From: a virus
IMG/VR virus record: IMGVR_UViG_3300032177_000087
Span: 1-20,488 of that record
Direction: 5' to 3' (one strand)
Length of the DNA: 20,488 nucleotides
Part shown: one piece after another, positions 6,239 to 12,871 of the stretch
Numbering within the stretch: the first letter of the stretch is position 1
How the letters are laid out: every line of letters starts with the position of its first letter
The notes under the pieces: generated by a model
The model's database searches: none
Told to the model about the DNA's origin: nothing
What the model saw: only the letters and a program-made list of their open reading frames with translations
Made by a program: the position numbers and the translations under genes

Positions 6239-7228
6239 TTAAGAAATTAATATTGAAGCCGTCAAAGATCCTGTCGATTTAAATAAATAACTGGACGCAT
6301 CCATGATCACGTCGGGAGAAATCTTCTGAGTGATCAAATATTGGTAAAATTGCTGATTTGTATTCTTGACGATCTTGTGGGCCATGGCCGCGCCGGCATA
6401 TTCAAGTTCCGGCCGAAAATATGGATTAACTTTGACCACCTCTCCGCCGGCGGGCCCCACAGCCATACCGGTCTTTGTCATCCACACGATCACCCATCCC
6501 GGAAAGCCCTTGCCGCCTACAAATTCTCCGTCAACCCTTACATCCGATCCTATAATCACTGGGTGCTCATCGGCGTTGGTGCGCGTCATCTCCGCGAACT
6601 CTCCGGCAAGCCAGAAGGTCTTCTCGCCATTGGAAACATACAGGCCATCCTGGACAGCACGTATCATGGTTAGATAGCCTCCAAGCTGCTTAAATCCTCT
6701 CCTGGTATCCGTCTGGTGGGGAGCCATAGGATCAGATGCCCATAGTTCCCCTCCGCGTGCTACAATCAGGCGCCCCATATACCACTCGATGAGGTGCCCT
6801 GGAGGCATTTTTGTTTTATAGGTCTGGGTGACTTCGGCGAATGAAATGGCCTCATGGAACAAAATATCGTAATATCCAATGATCGAATCGTTTGTGTAAT
6901 AGATCCGATTCTGCACACCGACATAGTTCATCCGGGCATTACCTATATTTTCATAAATGATTTCAGATGAATAATCTGGCTTCAGCCTTTTAAGATTTAC
7001 CCCCTCCACAAAAAGTACCACGTCCAGATAAGAAAACATGCTATGAATACCGCTGCCACGATATGTCGGATCAGCATACCCCCCCCTTATGGTCCCCTTG
7101 TGGGTATCATCAATGTCAAGATTCTGGGCCACGGTAAGGAACGCCCTTCCTCCGGGTGGTATTCGCTCCGGGGGAAGGACGTTGTTTAGGCCAAGAAGCT
7201 CTTTGACTGTTAGGATTTTTTGGTACAT
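6239..7228 (-). CDS. Virion propeller-like structural protein (possible gp10/stabilisation-type)
   Basis: 329 residues, ATG with AAGGA about eight bases upstream, nine bases after the methyltransferase stop. An N-terminal linker (LNNVLPPERIP) leads to alternating short beta blades, for example GTIRGGYADPTYRGSGIHSM, VVLFVEGVNLKRL and GELWASDPMAPHQTDTRR, then MIRAVQDGLYVSNGEKTFWL. The phrase LWASDPMAP with a following blade is typical of phage stabilisation/tail-tube plug proteins with a propeller-like core. In a P22-type particle such a protein would seal the head or extend the tail. The P22 gp10 comparison is inference from layout and motif style, not alignment. Confidence 0.6.
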   Translation of the reverse strand: MYQKILTVKELLGLNNVLPPERIPPGGRAFLTVAQNLDIDDTHKGTIRGGYADPTYRGSGIHSMFSYLDVVLFVEGVNLKRLKPDYSSEIIYENIGNARMNYVGVQNRIYYTNDSIIGYYDILFHEAISFAEVTQTYKTKMPPGHLIEWYMGRLIVARGGELWASDPMAPHQTDTRRGFKQLGGYLTMIRAVQDGLYVSNGEKTFWLAGEFAEMTRTNADEHPVIIGSDVRVDGEFVGGKGFPGWVIVWMTKTGMAVGPAGGEVVKVNPYFRPELEYAGAAMAHKIVKNTNQQFYQYLITQKISPDVIMDASSYLFKSTGSLTASILIS

Positions 7229-7237
7229 TTAATATCC

Positions 7238-8455
7238 TTAAATCATCGTCGGTGGTTGTTCGTAAATTCTCTTCTTCGCCATCTGGCAATATTCCGCTTT
7301 CAGGTCCAGGCCGATGAAATTTCGGCGATACTTCGCGCAGACTATCCCGACCGTACCGCTGCCAGCGAAGGGGTCGAGGACAACCGCCGGAACCGGATCA
7401 AGACCGCATTTGCAGGAGGGTTTCCAGCCGAGGGTTTTGGTGTATCCATCAATCCTTCCACTTCCACTTTTCCCTACCGTCCCGGTATGTTCTCCGGTTC
7501 CACCCCTCGCTTCGTGGCTTGCCTGTTCTTTGGGACATGTCTTTGAAATGGCCTTTTGGGTTTCCAGCACCCTCACCCACGGCCCCCCACACTTCGGGCA
7601 GACGCCTTTCTCGGATGTTCCGGCGAGGATACATCGGCGGGCGAGTTCTTCTGGAAATGTGGCGAAGTGGGATTCGGGGAAGGGTTGGGTAGCGATATTC
7701 CAGACGGTGCGGATGTTGCGGCCCCCATTTGGTTCTGCCTGCATTGATTGGCCGCCATCAATAGCGCATCGGTGCCTTGATTCAATGCCGCTTCTTAATT
7801 CTTTTCTACACCCAATGCGTACCTCTCCGCCATGTCTTTGTTCTTTGGGGCGTCCATCCATCTGCCATGCACCCTCGGAAGTATATGGCCTTCGGGGATC
7901 TCCGGTAATGCTTTTCTCCCTCACCGCCTCCTGGTCGAAGAAGTAGCTGGGCTGCTTCGATAGCAGGAAAACATATTCGTGGGACTTGGTCGGCCGGTCG
8001 GTGACGCTCTCCGGCATGGGATTCGGCTTCGCCCATATGATGTCCGATCGTAGATACCAGCCATCGGCCTGAAGAGCGAAGGCAAGGCGCCAGGGAATAC
8101 CACAGAGGTCTTTAGGCTTAAGGCCGGGGGAAGTCGAGCGGTTGTGATCATCGCCACAAGCAGAAGCCCGGTTTGTCATCTGTTTGCAGCCAATGCGTGT
8201 TCCGTGACCATTTCTCCCGGCGGCGTTATAAGAATCCCCCATATTTAGCCAAAGTGTAGCCTCCGGTTTCATCACTCGCCATACCTCCCGGAATACCATG
8301 GCCATTTTCTCGACGTACTCTTCGGGTGTTTTCTCAAGCCCGAGCTGTCCGTTGACTGCGTAATCACGGAGGCTCCAATAGGGCGGAGACGTGACCACAC
8401 AATGAACTGATTTATCTCTTAACGGAATTTGAAGACTATTTGATCTTAAAATCAT
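7238..8455 (-). CDS. DNA methyltransferase (N4-cytosine/N6-adenine, beta-type order) with zinc ribbon
   Basis: 405 residues. The catalytic motif TSPPYW is at 22-27 and the SAM-binding motif DPFAGSGTVG at 361-370, followed by FIGLDLKAEYCQMAKKRI. Catalytic before SAM motif is the beta-class order, and SPPY fits N4-cytosine or N6-adenine methylation of DNA. Between them are the target-recognition region and a probable zinc ribbon: CPKC at 286-289 and CKC at 348-350. Such phage enzymes usually protect against host restriction or mark the genome; no cognate nuclease is seen next to it. The ATG at 8455 lacks a strong SD (only GGGCG), so it may rely on coupling to the preceding small gene. Confidence 0.88.
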   Translation of the reverse strand: MILRSNSLQIPLRDKSVHCVVTSPPYWSLRDYAVNGQLGLEKTPEEYVEKMAMVFREVWRVMKPEATLWLNMGDSYNAAGRNGHGTRIGCKQMTNRASACGDDHNRSTSPGLKPKDLCGIPWRLAFALQADGWYLRSDIIWAKPNPMPESVTDRPTKSHEYVFLLSKQPSYFFDQEAVREKSITGDPRRPYTSEGAWQMDGRPKEQRHGGEVRIGCRKELRSGIESRHRCAIDGGQSMQAEPNGGRNIRTVWNIATQPFPESHFATFPEELARRCILAGTSEKGVCPKCGGPWVRVLETQKAISKTCPKEQASHEARGGTGEHTGTVGKSGSGRIDGYTKTLGWKPSCKCGLDPVPAVVLDPFAGSGTVGIVCAKYRRNFIGLDLKAEYCQMAKKRIYEQPPTMI

Positions 8456-8468
8456 TTAACAGAACGCC

Positions 8469-8537
8469 CTATTCGACCCAAAACCCCACTACTACCAGGG
8501 CCACTAAAGAAATAATAATAACGATTAAACCATCCAT
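8469..8537 (-). CDS. 22-residue single-pass membrane peptide
   Basis: A tiny ORF whose ATG overlaps the stop of the adaptor gene as TGATG. It consists of MDGL, an almost purely hydrophobic run (IVIIISLVALVVVGFW), then VE and a TAG stop. The size, the one-helix hydropathy and the coupled start are typical of phage mini-membrane proteins that gene callers miss. Its function cannot be told. The last bases before the methyltransferase start (AGGGCGTTCTGTTAA) echo the end of the adaptor gene (AAGGCGTTCTGTTGA), so a short duplication may have created the spacer. Confidence 0.5.
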   Translation of the reverse strand: MDGLIVIIISLVALVVVGFWVE

Positions 8538-9451
8538 CAACAGAACGCCTTATTCACTCCAACCGTTTCGGCTGTTTGAATTGCAAGTTGGGTAAGATTA
8601 AACACTTTTTTCACATCACCTTCGATCTTTCCGTCGTCCGATCCCTCGAATTGCTGACGATGATACTCTGCCTTCTGGATGTCGTAGGCCTCATTGTCCT
8701 GTTTCAGGTACGCCCGAGCAAGAATTCCGTGTTTCAGGTACTTGTGGTACTTTAATTCGAACTCTGGGCTTGCGATCAGGTCGGAAAGGGACATGGGCGT
8801 GAGGGGAAGTCGATAGACCATCAGTCTCATCGTGTCATAAGCCGAGATGGTCTTGGTCGCGGTCTCATTAACAAATGTTGCCGCCGAGCAGGTAATGGCC
8901 AGGGCCGAAACGGTGGTAATGTAAAAGGGCCCTGGGTTGTTTGCCGAATCCGTAGTGATCTTGTCTCCAACGATGAATCCATCGGAGACAAACGAACCGC
9001 CACCCCGAGTAATCGTCTTTCCAGAATTGGCGAAAGTGATGGATAGTTCTCCAGATGTAAGTTTGGCAGTCGGAGTTGGAATCAGCCGGATATAGCCAGT
9101 ACGCATGTTCTCACAGCCTATTTGAGGATGTCCGGCCCCGGCAGATGCCCAGGTGGGATAATGGTTCTCCAACCAATCCCGGGTACGCCACGCAAGAGGA
9201 TAGCGGGAACTATCAAGGCGAGCTTCGCGAACACGGATTATGCGTGGATCCTTGGCATAATAAGGTATACCTGGCGTTATCTTGATGATGGTAAAATCCG
9301 AATAGTCATCGTAGATAAGATATGCCGCCTGGCAGATCGTCTCGATGGACGGATTGATATAGGATAAGAGATCTGCATCGCTCCAAAGATACGGAGAAAT
9401 GAGATCGTCGAGATTTGCACGAGCTTCCAAAATCAAATCGGCTAAAGTCAT
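8537..9451 (-). CDS. Head-tail adaptor/connector-like protein with inserted beta module
   Basis: 304 residues, ATG with AAGGGG upstream. The N-terminus (LADLILEARANLDD, then PYLWSDADLLSYINPSIETI) is the typical helical start of phage adaptor proteins (gp6/gp4-like) that dock under the portal. The core continues GYIRLIPTPTA and resumes with RLMVYRLPLTPM, then helices ending in HKYLKHGILARAYLKQDNEA and a Q/E-rich helix. Residues about 135-205 interrupt a beta hairpin and form the same module seen in the 1068-1754 protein (TRGGGSFVSDGF, VGDKITT, GPFYITTV). Without it the protein has the usual adaptor length. Role inferred from family: joins head and tail. Confidence 0.75.
   Translation of the reverse strand: MTLADLILEARANLDDLISPYLWSDADLLSYINPSIETICQAAYLIYDDYSDFTIIKITPGIPYYAKDPRIIRVREARLDSSRYPLAWRTRDWLENHYPTWASAGAGHPQIGCENMRTGYIRLIPTPTAKLTSGELSITFANSGKTITRGGGSFVSDGFIVGDKITTDSANNPGPFYITTVSALAITCSAATFVNETATKTISAYDTMRLMVYRLPLTPMSLSDLIASPEFELKYHKYLKHGILARAYLKQDNEAYDIQKAEYHRQQFEGSDDGKIEGDVKKVFNLTQLAIQTAETVGVNKAFC
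8837..9049 (-). other. Shared beta-rich inserted module, copy 2
   Basis: About 71 residues placed between PTPTAKLTSG and RLMVYRLPL of the adaptor, a position that is normally a short turn. Its motifs and their spacing match the module at 1356-1589 in another virion protein. Confidence 0.65.
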
Positions 9452-9471
9452 CTTGGCCCCTTTGTGGCCCC

Positions 9472-9777
9472 TTATGCGTTAAACATAAACGGATTGATTA
9501 CGGGAATCATCGTGTCTGCGTAGGACATTCCGGAAATGTTCACCAAAATATGATGGCCCTGGTTATCCGCCTTGAAAATGGGATTAAAAATGCAGTTAAA
9601 CTTCTTTAAAGAGTCATTAATTTCCAGGGCACAGAGATTGGCGCGGACGCTTCCATCGAGGGTCTTGATCTTCTCCGGAGTCAATTCATCAGACAGTGTC
9701 TGATCTTTCTTTTCTTCCGGTTGTGCAACGGGTAGTTGCACTGGTTTCTCTTCCGGTTTATTCCCGTTTTCGCCCAT
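9472..9777 (-). CDS. Small hypothetical phage protein
   Basis: 101 residues, ATG with GGGGGGTGA upstream. The first 30 residues are charged and proline-rich (KPEEKPVQLPVAQPEEKKD), likely disordered. Then comes a compact domain: LTPEKIKTLDGSVRANLCAL, NDSLKKFNCIF and a final VNISGMSYADTMIPVINP. I recognise no family. It is the first gene after the sigma-70-like promoter at 9805-9833 and directly precedes the adaptor gene, so a virion or assembly role is possible but unproven. Confidence 0.6.
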   Translation of the reverse strand: MGENGNKPEEKPVQLPVAQPEEKKDQTLSDELTPEKIKTLDGSVRANLCALEINDSLKKFNCIFNPIFKADNQGHHILVNISGMSYADTMIPVINPFMFNA

Positions 9778-9804
9778 TTGTCACCCCCCAATAAATTTTA
9801 TAAG

Positions 9805-9833
9805 ATCATACACCGGCGGTTTAAACTTGTCAA
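9805..9833 (-). promoter_or_regulatory. Near-consensus sigma-70 promoter
   Basis: On the minus strand TTGACA (9833-9828) and TATGAT (9810-9805) are separated by exactly 17 bases. The -35 is perfect and the -10 has one mismatch to TATAAT. It points at the 9472-9777 gene, with the start codon 28 bases beyond the -10. It lies in the only longer AT-rich gap of the structural region, just after a hairpin, so it likely begins a separate transcription unit running through the adaptor and methyltransferase genes. Confidence 0.8.
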
Positions 9834-9857
9834 TGGTTTTTTAACTTTTGGTTACAT

Positions 9858-9889
9858 AATTTCAGGGGGGCATATAACCCCCCTGAATT
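9858..9889 (-). terminator. GC-rich hairpin ending the beta-helix gene transcript
   Basis: A perfect ten-base stem (TTCAGGGGGG with CCCCCCTGAA) closes a seven-base loop, 20 bases after the stop of the 9908-10915 gene and just upstream of the promoter. The following minus-strand bases (ATTATG) are not a real T run, so termination may be inefficient or factor-assisted. Confidence 0.6.
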
Positions 9890-9907
9890 GCTAGGGTTAA
9901 TCGAAGG

Positions 9908-10915
9908 TTAGGAAGTAATCATGCGCAACATATCATTGGCAGTTGCGGTGTAAGAAGCAGGGACACGCACATACGCCTTCGTGGCATCCGCCGTAAGCAG
10001 GGTCACATTATCGAAGGCGCATAGAGGATCCAGGTACACACGGCAAGTAGCAGACCCGGTTAATTTGATCGCTTCGGCCATCGCCGTGTTCATGCTAGAA
10101 GACATGGCGTAGAACTTGCAATTCTCGAACGCTACCTCCGTCAATCCAGAAGTATTCTCCACCTGCACGAAATACGGCGTGTCGGCTCCAAGATAGGCCA
10201 GGAAGGTACAATTCCGGAATAGGGTACATGTCCCCACCCCAAGAGCCACATTACAGTTGCCCAAACTTCTGGCAACCGAAAGATTGCCAAAGGTGCAATC
10301 CTCGAAAAGCTGGAAGCCCGTGCCAACAACACGAACACCCTGATAGGAAGCATCTCCGGCCAGACCCGTGCTGTTCGGACCGTGTAAATGGCACCGTTTG
10401 AAGGTGTTGTAATTTCCGTTAATCAGCCACCCAACGTGCGTCACGTGCGTTGTGGAATATCCGTGCATGGTGTATAGGTTGGCAAATAGATTGCCTACAC
10501 CCGTAGTACCACTGGCTCCAGCAGTCCCCACGTTGATCATTGCATAGCCCGAGCCAACAACCCCATAATCTGAGGCCATACCGATACGGGAACGCATTCC
10601 CTGCATGCCCGGGCCAGAACCGATCAGGCTAAACATGTTCTCTGTGAAGGCCGGATCGGCCGCGAGACTTATTCCGCTGCTCACGCCCGCTAAGCTGGCA
10701 TTCTGAAGTAGGATAATTCTGTCGTTTTTGCCTGTTGTGATGAGGGATCGGGCTTTCGCCAAAGTCTTCACGGGCTTGGCAATAGACTTACCGGTATTAC
10801 CATCCGTTCCATTTGTCGGATCAAGGTAACCGGTCCGACGAACATACGGACTGACTCCACCGCCAATGATGCTATCGACGGTCAACTCTCCGATACTAAA
10901 CAGTTCTTTTCTCAT
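9908..10915 (-). CDS. Right-handed beta-helix virion protein
   Basis: 335 residues, ATG with GAAGGAGAAAATTTCA upstream. The opening GYLDPTNGTDGNTGKSIAKP, then VKTLAKARSLI and IILLQNASL, is the entry typical of pectate-lyase-like beta-helix proteins in phages. The middle shows helix rungs with aligned asparagine, phenylalanine and cysteine positions: YNTFKRCHLHGP, FQLFEDCTFGNL, CTLFRNCTFLAYLG, EVAFENCKFYAMSS. No catalytic Asp/His set stands out. Located downstream of the capsid and decoration-like genes and tRNA-Thr, it may be a head fibre or tailspike-like surface protein. No N-terminal particle-binding domain is evident beyond the first 25 residues. Confidence 0.75.
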   Translation of the reverse strand: MRKELFSIGELTVDSIIGGGVSPYVRRTGYLDPTNGTDGNTGKSIAKPVKTLAKARSLITTGKNDRIILLQNASLAGVSSGISLAADPAFTENMFSLIGSGPGMQGMRSRIGMASDYGVVGSGYAMINVGTAGASGTTGVGNLFANLYTMHGYSTTHVTHVGWLINGNYNTFKRCHLHGPNSTGLAGDASYQGVRVVGTGFQLFEDCTFGNLSVARSLGNCNVALGVGTCTLFRNCTFLAYLGADTPYFVQVENTSGLTEVAFENCKFYAMSSSMNTAMAEAIKLTGSATCRVYLDPLCAFDNVTLLTADATKAYVRVPASYTATANDMLRMITS

Positions 10916-10978
10916 TGAAATTTTCTCCTTCGGTTATTCAGCGCGTCTGTGCTTCCCGGCCGCCTACGGTTTAGAAAT

Positions 10979-11001
10979 CCCCGGGGATAATCTCCCCGGG
11001 G
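10979..11001 (-). terminator. GC hairpin after tRNA-Thr
   Basis: Nine-base arms (CCCCGGGGA and TCCCCGGGG) enclose a five-base loop. The stem starts three bases after the encoded CCA end of the tRNA and is followed by ATTTCT. It may terminate transcription or protect or guide 3' processing of the tRNA. Confidence 0.55.
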
Positions 11002-11004
11002 TCT

Positions 11005-11079
11005 TGGAGCCCACGGTAGGCCTCGAACCCACGCGCAGGAGTTTACAAAACTCCGCTCTACCAACTGAGTTACGTGGGC
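11005..11079 (-). tRNA. tRNA-Thr (anticodon UGU), CCA encoded
   Basis: The acceptor arms GCCCACG and CGTGGGC pair fully, with discriminator U and an encoded CCA. The D loop is AGTTGGTA, the anticodon stem GGAGT/ACTCC holds loop TTTGTAA (anticodon TGT), and the T arm GTGGG/CCTAC holds TTCGAGG. Minor oddities are an A10.C25 mismatch in the D stem and no spacer base 26, giving 75 nt including CCA. It starts nine bases after the stop of the 11089-11610 gene, so it is probably cut from the structural transcript. It reads ACA and possibly other ACN codons. Confidence 0.92.
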
Positions 11080-11088
11080 AATCAGAAA

Positions 11089-11610
11089 TTACGTGGTGTA
11101 ACTTCCGGTTCCGCCAGTGGTGATCTGGGAGTACCCACTCACATCAACCAGGACCGCATAGAAATCGACCACAGCCGCATCGACGGTGGCGCTATCAAGA
11201 TTGGTAAAGGTAAGGACCGAATTGTCCGCCAAGGGGTGGAAAGAATCTGCCCCTCCAGAGTTGAAAGCAGCGTCAACATCCGAAGCCACGTAGCCGGCAA
11301 CAGTCAAAATCTGACCGGTAACTCCATAGCCGTCAGCATCTACCACGGTAATAACGCCAGCGGCGGTTTCGGTATAGACACCCAGTAAACCACTCGTCTC
11401 AATGTCGGCGTCCACCGTGATTACTTTCATGCCGAATTTGAGAACGAAGCAATCGGCCGGAACCTTGAAGATACCCATAATCCCATTCTGGGCCAGGTTA
11501 TTCGCGGCCACGCTGAAATCAACCCTCTTGCGAAGGACGGTTAATTTATTACCTGGCCAACTCAGGCTATAACCATCATTTGCCACTTTGCTAACAGTAA
11601 AAGCTGCCAT
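11089..11610 (-). CDS. Capsid decoration-like / head structural protein
   Basis: 173 residues, ATG with AAGGAGA upstream. The sequence is low in charge and beta-rich, with FKVPADCFVLKFGMKVITVD at about 47-66, an acidic loop, LGVYTETAAGVITVVDADGY, and a C-terminal strand VDAAVVDFYAVLVDVSG. Small beta proteins of this kind directly after P22/HK97-like major capsid genes are usually decoration or head-stabilising proteins. The identity is inferred from position and style, not from a motif. A small GC hairpin (GCCCC/GGGGC, 11641-11656) lies in the gap behind the capsid stop. Confidence 0.65.
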   Translation of the reverse strand: MAAFTVSKVANDGYSLSWPGNKLTVLRKRVDFSVAANNLAQNGIMGIFKVPADCFVLKFGMKVITVDADIETSGLLGVYTETAAGVITVVDADGYGVTGQILTVAGYVASDVDAAFNSGGADSFHPLADNSVLTFTNLDSATVDAAVVDFYAVLVDVSGYSQITTGGTGSYTT

Positions 11611-11668
11611 TAGAAAATCTCCTTTCCTATGTGAGGAATTGAGCCCCTCCGTAGGGGCCGAAAGTTGT

Positions 11669-12846
11669 TTACTTGGTTAGGTACAGTTCGCCCATGGCCG
11701 CAGACTTCAGGACTTTGTATCCGTACACGTTCAGGCCACGGACCAGGTCTCCGAAGGTACTCTCCGCCCGCAGACTTTCCATCTTGGTCAACTGAGCCGC
11801 AAAAGTCAGAGCGGACTTGTGAAGAAAGTAGGCGTACCAACAGGTCGTGCTGGTCCCGCTATCCGTCACCGAATAGAGCAGGTTGCTGGAAAAAATCGTG
11901 AAGTTGTCGATATTCCCTATTCTTCCATTTCGGAGAACTGATTTACCATCTCCGGTCAGGGAGGCATCTTTCAGATCGGACTTTTTGATCCGCCCAACCG
12001 CCCACGCGGGAAGGACCAAGGCCAGGTCTTCCGTGGGGATATTCTGCTCTTCGAGAACGGTACGGCAGTCCACGATGATATCAAGGGCGTTTTCCTTAGT
12101 GAACTGCAGGGGGGCCGTGGAGGCGCCCAACTGGAAATCGGCGGAAATACGGCCGGCCGCATTGCCTTTATTCTGAGCATGGGCCTGTCCCACCATTCCA
12201 GTCAGAATATCGCGGTCAACCGAGATCTTCATCTGGAAGCCCGCATCGTTTGACCAATCATCCATCAGCCGAATGTCGGTCTGGTGGAGAACGATGTCGT
12301 CACAGGTAAAACCAAAATATTTGCCTTTGTCGATGGTCAACTCGACAGAAGGGCTCTCGGGACGCTGATAGGTCAAATTCATCCCGATGCTATAATCGCT
12401 GATCGTGATGTCGGGGGTGGTTCTGATGTGAACTTTATCACCTATCCCCCGGATTTCGCCTTCATACAACCTGTTACTTTATGACCCTTGCGGGCGGGCG
12501 GTCATTTCTGTCGCCTCTGCATCTTTATTTATTCATGCAGTTCGGACTATCGCATCACCATAATGGCGTCCTCTCGTTTAGTCTCTCACGGTGCCCATTG
12601 GGCTTCCGCCTTGTTGCCCACATCCTGGGTTTTCAAGTCAATTAGAGAAGATTTTTCACGGACTACGAGTTAATCCGTGTTGCTAATGTCGGCCAGCACA
12701 CAAGCTGAATAAAACTTAATCAGAAGTTTTGCTGACCACACCTCCAAAATTCATTAGCAAATTTCTTATCCCCAAGGTGGTTAAGGGATAAACATTGATG
12801 TTCCTGAAGCGTTATAAATCGGATGTCCACCAGTTACGGGGTACAT
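11669..12846 (-). CDS. Major capsid protein (P22 coat-like), split into three exons
   Basis: Read straight, the gene is broken. ATG at 12846 (SD AAGGAG) gives 21 codons ending TSMFIP and then TAA. Removing 12745-12783 and 12467-12672 gives one clean frame: exon 1 12784-12846 (21 aa), exon 2 12673-12744 (24 aa), exon 3 11669-12466 (265 aa), 310 aa in all, with both joins at codon boundaries. The joins read FIP|EVWSAKLLIKFY and ADISNTD|YEGEIRGIGDKVHI, which is the normal N-arm of phage coat proteins of the P22-like HK97-fold group. The rest (IRTTPDITISDYSIG, VELTIDKGKYFGF, a long helix with DRDILTGM, C-terminal KVLKSAAMGELYLTK) is intact. It follows the scaffold-like gene by 25 bases. Splicing is inferred, not shown. 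Confidence 0.88.
12467..12672 (-). ncRNA. Compact group I intron (206 nt) in the major capsid gene
   Basis: Numbering from the 5' end (12672). P1: exon CACGGAT with intron 10-16 (GTCCGTG), U.G at the splice site. P10: intron 5-9 (TCGTA) with exon 3 TATGA. P3: 24-29/99-104. P4: 36-39/60-63 with AAAA joiner. P5: 44-47/53-56. P6: 64-67/82-85, P6a 70-73/77-80. P7: GACTA 90-94/TAGTC 124-128, the conserved guanosine-site helix. P8: 105-109/113-117. P9: CTGCAT 133-138/151-156. A further stem pairs 168-173/187-192. The last base is G, as required. No endonuclease ORF is present, so it is immobile or depends on one elsewhere. The subclass is not assigned; P2 seems absent. Confidence 0.88.
12673..12744 (-). 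other. Isolated middle exon of the capsid gene
   Basis: Twenty-four codons beginning GAG GTG TGG and ending ACG GAT encode EVWSAKLLIKFY, SAC and VLADISNTD, the conserved N-arm segment between the two inserts. It is in frame with both flanking exons only when both inserts are removed, and skipping it would delete a conserved part of the coat protein. Confidence 0.85.
12745..12783 (-). other. 39-nt insert with group I-type P1 and P10 but no core
   Basis: The insert follows codon CCT of TSMFIP and starts with an in-frame TAA; three more in-frame stops follow. Numbering from 12783: exon TTATCCCT pairs with insert 11-18 (GGGGATAA) in eight base pairs, ending in a U.G pair exactly at the boundary. 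Insert 5-10 (CACCTT) pairs with the first six bases of exon 2 (GAGGTG). The last base is G. This is the layout of a group I internal guide with P1, P10 and terminal G. The complete intron next door has guide elements at almost the same positions and shares the TAAC start and TTG end. Bases 20-38 can form a weak second hairpin. No P3-P8 is possible in 39 nt. Confidence 0.7.
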
Positions 12847-12871
12847 TGATAATTCTCCTTCTTAGGGGAGC

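Noticed and set aside
7314-7946. 210-codon plus-strand frame opposite the methyltransferase
   Set aside because: It is a mirror of a GC-rich methyltransferase gene with clear TSPPYW and DPFAGSG motifs. The plus-strand product is proline/serine-rich without any domain.
11005-11079. Prophage attachment site in the tRNA-Thr gene
   Set aside because: The tRNA lies inside the structural operon, is complete, and there is no integrase or flanking repeat in the window.
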